Position numbers and translations under genes: made by a program | Assembly: GCA_900769525.1 (NCBI GenBank) | Contig: CAAGGY010000074.1 | Location: forward strand, 1 to 9,792 | Reading direction: 5' to 3' | Length of the DNA: 9,792 nt | DNA from: an uncultured Alistipes sp. | GTDB lineage: Bacteria; Bacteroidota; Bacteroidia; Bacteroidales; Rikenellaceae | Notes under the pieces: model-generated | Database searches by the model: none | What the model was told of the DNA's origin: nothing | The model's input: only the letters and a program-made list of their open reading frames with translations | Shown here: piece after piece, positions 6,442 to 9,792 of the stretch | Layout: each line of letters opens with the position of its first letter | Numbering within the stretch: the first letter of the stretch is position 1

Positions 6442-6472
6442 TTGTATTTCAGGAAAATAGGCATTTTCTTTG
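6442..6472 (+). promoter_or_regulatory. Probable promoter of the SDR gene
   Basis: TTG (6442-6444) and TTTCTTTG (6465-6472) are 20 bases apart. The -7 box has one mismatch to TAnnTTTG. The predicted start near 6479 leaves an A-rich leader of about 33 bases before the ATG at 6512. Confidence 0.55.
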
Positions 6473-6511
6473 CAGTGCAAAATTAAGAATAACTAATAAG
6501 AAAAGCATATT

Positions 6512-7282
6512 ATGAACAAATATTTCGATTTATCAGGACAGCTAGCAGTAGGACCAGGCGCATCAACAGGACTCGCACTTCAGATGGCAAAGGCCTTCGC
6601 AAGTCAGGGCGCAAACCTCGTGTTGTTGGCACGCCGTGAGCAGCGTCTTCAGGAGAATGCACAAGCCCTCACAAAGGAGTTTGGTGTTGAGGTCTTGGCT
6701 ATTAAGTGCGACATAACCGTCGCCGATGAGGTCAAGGGTGCTGTGGAGGCTGTTCTTAAGCGATTTGGTAGGGTAGACATCCTTGTGAATAATGCTGGCA
6801 CGGGAGCGATAGGCAATGCAGAGGATATTACCGACGAGCAGTTTATGCACGAGGTAAATGTTGACCTCTTTGGCACGTTTATCTGCGCACGAGAGTTTGG
6901 TCGTGCAATGCTCAATGCGAGCTATGGTCGCATCATAAACATCGCCTCGATGTATGGCTTGGTGGGCAACATGATTGCTGGTAGTGCGCCATATCATGCT
7001 GCAAAGGGTGGCGTGGTAAACCTAACTCGTGCCTTGGCTGCCGAGTGGGGTAAGCATGGCATCACCGTAAACAGTATCTGCCCTGGATACTTCTACACCG
7101 AGCTAACAACGGCAACGCTCGACAGCGACTACTTCCAGGATATGGCTAAGCGTAGTATACCTCTGGGCCGCTATGGCCGTGAGGGCGAGCTCGACACCTG
7201 CGCACTATTCCTTGCCTCGCCAATGAGTAGCTATGTAAATGGTCAGAACATAGCCGTAGATGGTGGCTTTACGTGCGTGTAG
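6512..7282 (+). CDS. SDR-family NAD(P)-dependent oxidoreductase
   Basis: 256-residue classical short-chain dehydrogenase/reductase, a cytosolic Rossmann-fold enzyme that oxidises or reduces an alcohol/ketone with NAD(P). Visible motifs: CDIT with D67 contacting adenine, NNAG at 93-96, N116, S146 (NIASMYG), Y161-x3-K165 (YHAAK) and PG at 191-192. The catalytic tetrad is therefore complete. The N-terminal glycine motif is unusual: GPGASTGLA at 14-22, where relatives have VTGASTGLG, so the Thr is Pro and the last Gly is Ala. RR at 41-42 after the second strand hints at NADP(H). Overall it resembles gluconate 5-dehydrogenase, KduD and FabG-like SDRs; the substrate cannot be told, and a sugar-acid or hydroxysteroid is possible. 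It is probably monocistronic and converges on the transporter gene with only 15 bases between stops. Confidence 0.9.
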   Translation: MNKYFDLSGQLAVGPGASTGLALQMAKAFASQGANLVLLARREQRLQENAQALTKEFGVEVLAIKCDITVADEVKGAVEAVLKRFGRVDILVNNAGTGAIGNAEDITDEQFMHEVNVDLFGTFICAREFGRAMLNASYGRIINIASMYGLVGNMIAGSAPYHAAKGGVVNLTRALAAEWGKHGITVNSICPGYFYTELTTATLDSDYFQDMAKRSIPLGRYGREGELDTCALFLASPMSSYVNGQNIAVDGGFTCV

Positions 7283-7297
7283 CCTTTACCATGTATA

Positions 7298-8212
7298 TTA
7301 TCGGAAGTGTGGCGTTGACGATGTGTTGCGGTATGAGCTAATGACAAGGCCTACGCCAGCGAAGATTACAATGGCGAATAGCAAGGTGTCGAGGTGTGGC
7401 TTGTCGAGTCGCATAGCAACAGCAAGGCCAATGGCGACAACAGGTTGTATGTAGGCGTAGACACTCGTTATGGTCGGTGTTACAACCTTTAGCGAGTAGT
7501 TTAAGAGTAGGTTCGGAAGGTAGGTGGGTACTACCAATACGAAGAGCGTTGCAAATATTATGAGGCCATCCATTGCAGCAAAATCTGTGGTTATGATGTT
7601 GTCTATGCCAAATGGAAGCATGACTAACGCAGATGAGCAGTATATCCATCTTAGGAGTGTGGTTATTCGATACTTGCCAATGATGCGCTTAAACCAGACC
7701 ATATATGCCGCAGAGACGCATGCCGACGTGGCGATGATGATATTTCCTAAGGCGCTCGACTGCTCATGGCCCTCGCCATTGCTCGATACGATAACAGCTA
7801 TAGTGCCTGCCAAACCTAAAAGTAGTCCGAATAGTCGTTGCTTAGTAAATATATCTATACCTGCAATGACAGAGAGTAGTAGCACGATAAGAGGTGTTGT
7901 CGTGCTAATTATAGAGCCGTCTATAGCAGAGGTGTGAGAGAGACCATACATCATACATAGTTTGCGCATAACACCCATAAGAAGTGCTAAGCCGAGAATT
8001 TTGAGCCTATCCTTTGGCTCGATTTTCTCGGCTTTTTCCCATAGTAAGGGTACGAGAGATAACACGGCTGCCACAACTAAGGATGCTGAGACCATGGCTA
8101 TGGGCGAAATATATTTTCCTAATATGAGCGTGTAGAATGGGTAGTCACATGCCCAGATGATGTTGCAAAATATGAGCGATATGTGCGCATATAGAGTCTT
8201 TGATATTGCCAT
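7298..8212 (-). CDS. EamA-type (DMT superfamily) transporter
   Basis: 304-residue inner-membrane protein with about ten hydrophobic helices in two EamA halves (about residues 7-143 and 153-293), the layout of drug/metabolite transporters that export amino acids, metabolites or toxic compounds. The helix ending WACDYPFYT, the SAIDGSIISTTTPL segment and the second-half TPTITSVYAYIQPVVA segment are typical of the family. The length is normal. The ATG at 8212 begins the first helix. The substrate is unknown. The gene diverges from ahpC across a 286-base region with shared short repeats, which suggests, without proof, common control with the peroxide response. No terminator is seen in the 15 bases before the converging SDR gene. 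Confidence 0.92.
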   Translation of the reverse strand: MAISKTLYAHISLIFCNIIWACDYPFYTLILGKYISPIAMVSASLVVAAVLSLVPLLWEKAEKIEPKDRLKILGLALLMGVMRKLCMMYGLSHTSAIDGSIISTTTPLIVLLLSVIAGIDIFTKQRLFGLLLGLAGTIAVIVSSNGEGHEQSSALGNIIIATSACVSAAYMVWFKRIIGKYRITTLLRWIYCSSALVMLPFGIDNIITTDFAAMDGLIIFATLFVLVVPTYLPNLLLNYSLKVVTPTITSVYAYIQPVVAIGLAVAMRLDKPHLDTLLFAIVIFAGVGLVISSYRNTSSTPHFR

Positions 8213-8233
8213 TTCGATGTTGTTTATTTGGCC

Positions 8234-8272
8234 TGCCTAAGGCAAATATTGTGCCTTTATATTGCCTAAAAA
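8234..8272. repeat. TGCCT-type repeats over the eamA promoter
   Basis: TGCCT occurs at 8234, 8252 and 8263, and the first copy is part of a palindrome, TGCCTAAGGCA (8234-8244). The third copy lies in TTGCCTAAAAA (8262-8272), an 11-mer found again at 8360-8370 beside the ahpC -33 box. They could be operator half-sites for one regulator (inference). Confidence 0.4.
8243..8272 (-). promoter_or_regulatory. Weak candidate promoter of the eamA-type gene
   Basis: On the minus strand AATATTTG (plus 8243-8250, one mismatch to TAnnTTTG) is preceded at 19 bases by a T run (plus 8270-8272). The predicted leader is about 25 bases. TGCCT-type repeats overlap both ends of this promoter. Confidence 0.35.
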
Positions 8273-8289
8273 CAGATATTTATGATAAG

Positions 8290-8321
8290 TGGTATATATC
8301 TATTGTATGATTGGTATATAT
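8290..8321. repeat. TGGTATATAT direct repeat at 22-bp pitch
   Basis: TGGTATATAT occurs at 8290-8299 and again at 8312-8321, exactly 22 bases apart, about two helical turns. This is the same pitch as the two halves of an OxyR tetramer site, but the bases fit the enterobacterial OxyR consensus only in part (a CTAT at 8300-8303 fits, most of the rest does not). Confidence 0.4.
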
Positions 8322-8372
8322 TTTGCTTATGGTGACATAAGAATATATGATTAAAGATTTTGCCTAAAAATG

Positions 8373-8402
8373 TTTGTATTTAATTTATTTGTTCTACTTT
8401 TG
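8373..8402 (+). promoter_or_regulatory. Promoter of ahpC
   Basis: TTTG (8373-8376) and TACTTTTG (8395-8402, full match to TAnnTTTG) are 18 bases apart. The predicted start near 8409 gives a leader of about 90 bases that is AT-rich and ends in an A-rich stretch before the ATG. The 11-mer TTGCCTAAAAA ends two bases before the -33 box, where an activator would bind. Confidence 0.75.
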
Positions 8403-8498
8403 CACCAGATAAGATTTGGTTATGGTAAATGAATATGCGATAACTAAATATTTATAACAGACTAAACGAAAATATTAAAAATTAAAAAAATTACAATT

Positions 8499-9065
8499 AT
8501 GACATCTATTATTAACTCTCAGCTTCCAGAGTTCAAGGTTCAGGCATATCACAATGGCAACTTCACATCAGTATCGAGCGACGATGTAAAGGGTAAGTGG
8601 GCTATATTCTTCTTCTATCCTGCCGACTTCACCTTCGTATGTCCAACAGAGTTGGTTGACCTTGCAGAGAAGTATGAGAAACTCAAGAGCTTGGGCGTAG
8701 AGGTTTACTCAGTAAGCACCGACTCACACTTTGTTCACAAGGCTTGGCACGATGCCTCTGAGAGCATTCGCAAGATTAACTATCCTATGTTGGCTGACCC
8801 AACAGGCGTGCTTAGCCGTGGCTTCGGCGTGATGATTGAGGAGGATGGTATGGCATATCGTGGCACCTTCCTCGTAAATCCTGAGGGTAAGATTAAGATT
8901 GCTGAGATTCAGGATAATAGCATCGGCCGAAATGCTGATGAGCTGGTGCGCAAGGTTGAGGCGGCTATCTTCGTGGCTAACCACCCTGGTGAGGTATGCC
9001 CAGCAAAGTGGAAGCAGGGTGCTGAGACTCTTAAGCCAAGTATCGACCTTGTAGGAAAGATCTAA
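8499..9065 (+). CDS. ahpC: Alkyl hydroperoxide reductase peroxiredoxin subunit
   Basis: 188-residue cytosolic 2-Cys peroxiredoxin reducing hydrogen peroxide, organic hydroperoxides and peroxynitrite. The active site PADFTFVCPTE (residues 41-51) has P41, T45 and the peroxidatic C48. R121 in YRGTF completes the site. C167 in GEVCPAKW is the resolving cysteine that forms the inter-subunit disulfide, and the C-terminus ends in GKI as in bacterial AhpC. The length is normal. The disulfide is reduced by AhpF, encoded 66 bases downstream. A strong promoter-like sequence and a 90-base leader precede it. In Bacteroides, ahpCF is induced by peroxide through OxyR; a similar control is likely here, but no OxyR gene lies in the window. 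Confidence 0.97.
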   Translation: MTSIINSQLPEFKVQAYHNGNFTSVSSDDVKGKWAIFFFYPADFTFVCPTELVDLAEKYEKLKSLGVEVYSVSTDSHFVHKAWHDASESIRKINYPMLADPTGVLSRGFGVMIEEDGMAYRGTFLVNPEGKIKIAEIQDNSIGRNADELVRKVEAAIFVANHPGEVCPAKWKQGAETLKPSIDLVGKI

Positions 9066-9074
9066 TATGAACAC

Positions 9075-9111
9075 TTGGAGTGCTCGGGGTATTATCCTCG
9101 CAGCGCTCCAA
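9075..9111 (+). other. Intercistronic hairpin between ahpC and ahpF
   Basis: A 15-bp stem with one bulged C and two G-T wobbles forms from TTGGAGTGCTCGGGG (9075-9089) and CCTCGCAGCGCTCCAA (9096-9111), with the 6-base loop TATTAT. It begins nine bases past the ahpC stop. No T run follows, so it is more likely a 3'-end stabiliser, processing site or partial attenuator than a full terminator. Confidence 0.7.
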
Positions 9112-9131
9112 AACCTAAAACGAAAACTACT

Positions 9132-9792
9132 ATGATTGACGCATCTATTATCCAGCAAGTAACAGATATATTCGCCAGCTTAGACTCTCGCTATACACTC
9201 TCTGCATATATCTCATCGGAGCATGAGAGTGGTGCTCAAATGGCTGAGTTTCTTAACGATTTTGCAACAACATCCTCGCATATTAGCGTTGAGTACCATG
9301 AGGCGACTGGCAACACCCTATATTTTGATCTTCTCAAAGAGGGTAGACCCACAGGCATAACTTTTCGAGGCATCCCCAATGGTCATGAATTTACCTCGTT
9401 GTTGTTAGCAATACTCAATGCTGATGGCAAGGGTAAGAATCTCCCTGATGAGGGTATCGCTCGCCGCATAAGTGCTTTGCAGGGTGATATACGCTTGCAG
9501 ACATATATATCGTTGAGCTGCACCAACTGCCCCGATGTGGTACAGACACTCAACATATTTGCGTTGCTAAATCCAAATATCAGTCACGAGATGGTTGATG
9601 GAGCACTGTTTCAAGATGAGGTAGATGCAAAGGGTGTTCAGGCTGTGCCAAGCGTGTTTGCAGATGGCGAGTTGCTGCATGTGGGGCGTGGTTCACTCGG
9701 CGAGCTACTCGAAAAACTTGAGGCGAAGTATCCATCGGCAAGTGATGCTGCAACTTCTACTGGCGAGCCTATTCATCGTCATTATGATGAGA
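9132..9792 (+). CDS. ahpF: Alkyl hydroperoxide reductase flavoprotein subunit (5' part)
   Basis: The first 220 codons of AhpF run off the window end; the full protein is usually about 510-530 residues. AhpF takes electrons from NADH through FAD to reduce AhpC. What is present is the N-terminal domain of two thioredoxin-like folds. The key redox pair is C130-TN-C133 in SLSCTNCPDVVQTLN, matching C129/C132 of the E. coli protein nearly residue for residue. VPSVFADGE holds the cis-Pro loop of the thioredoxin fold. A linker from about residue 200 leads toward the missing thioredoxin-reductase-like FAD/NADH domains. The ATG at 9132 is preceded by an A-rich stretch and gives the expected N-terminus. 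It is 66 bases after ahpC, with the hairpin in between. Confidence 0.94.
   Translation, partial: MIDASIIQQVTDIFASLDSRYTLSAYISSEHESGAQMAEFLNDFATTSSHISVEYHEATGNTLYFDLLKEGRPTGITFRGIPNGHEFTSLLLAILNADGKGKNLPDEGIARRISALQGDIRLQTYISLSCTNCPDVVQTLNIFALLNPNISHEMVDGALFQDEVDAKGVQAVPSVFADGELLHVGRGSLGELLEKLEAKYPSASDAATSTGEPIHRHYDE

Noticed and set aside
6563..6997. 144-codon minus-strand frame opposite the SDR gene
   Set aside because: Shadow of the SDR coding sequence, whose motifs are unmistakable.
8213..8498. Possible small RNA or riboswitch in the 286-base eamA/ahpC gap
   Set aside because: The region is AT-rich with promoters and short repeats but no stable conserved-looking structure or terminator that would define an RNA gene.
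8724..9158. 144-codon minus-strand frame opposite ahpC
   Set aside because: Antisense shadow of the highly conserved ahpC gene.

Overview
The window looks like an ordinary chromosomal segment of an anaerobic Bacteroidales bacterium. Three things point there: Bacteroidetes-type promoters (TAnnTTTG at -7 with TTG/TTTG about 18-20 nt upstream) in front of most transcription units, few Shine-Dalgarno sequences, and family forms typical of the phylum (HU-CCDC81-type DNA-binding protein, Bacteroidetes LptE, PanD starting like Bacteroides homologues). A Rikenellaceae/Alistipes-like host is plausible, but the genus cannot be fixed from this sequence. The first 25 bases match the Illumina TruSeq read-2 adapter, so the left edge is an untrimmed contig end, not biology.

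Left block (103-3824, minus strand): an apparent five-gene operon with a recognisable promoter and terminator. In transcription order it holds an HU-CCDC81-like membrane-anchored protein, a sigma-54 activator without a receiver domain, the LPS-assembly lipoprotein LptE, a small TPR-like protein and the translocase subunit SecG. The theme is the cell envelope: outer-membrane LPS assembly and protein export, next to a transcription activator that could respond to envelope state (inference).

Middle block (3893-6372): panC-panD on the minus strand, making pantothenate and its beta-alanine precursor, with their own promoter and a hairpin terminator. Next come a stand-alone PD-(D/E)XK protein resembling the N-terminus of type I restriction HsdR (minus) and a divergent C_GCAxxG_C_C cysteine protein (plus). 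These two share a very compact divergent promoter region.

Right block (6442-9792): an SDR oxidoreductase with an altered nucleotide-binding glycine motif (plus), a converging EamA/DMT-type transporter (minus), a 286-bp divergent regulatory region rich in short repeats, then ahpC and the first 220 codons of ahpF (plus, cut by the window end). AhpC and AhpF form the NADH-driven peroxide reductase pair. A strong intercistronic hairpin separates the two genes.

I see no mobile element, CRISPR array, RNA gene or defence island. Nothing here is clearly a new multi-gene system. The most useful second looks are the adapter, the SDR cofactor motif, the orphan sigma-54 activator in the envelope operon, the SPOR-less HU protein, the ahpC-ahpF hairpin and the repeats in the eamA/ahpC intergenic region.
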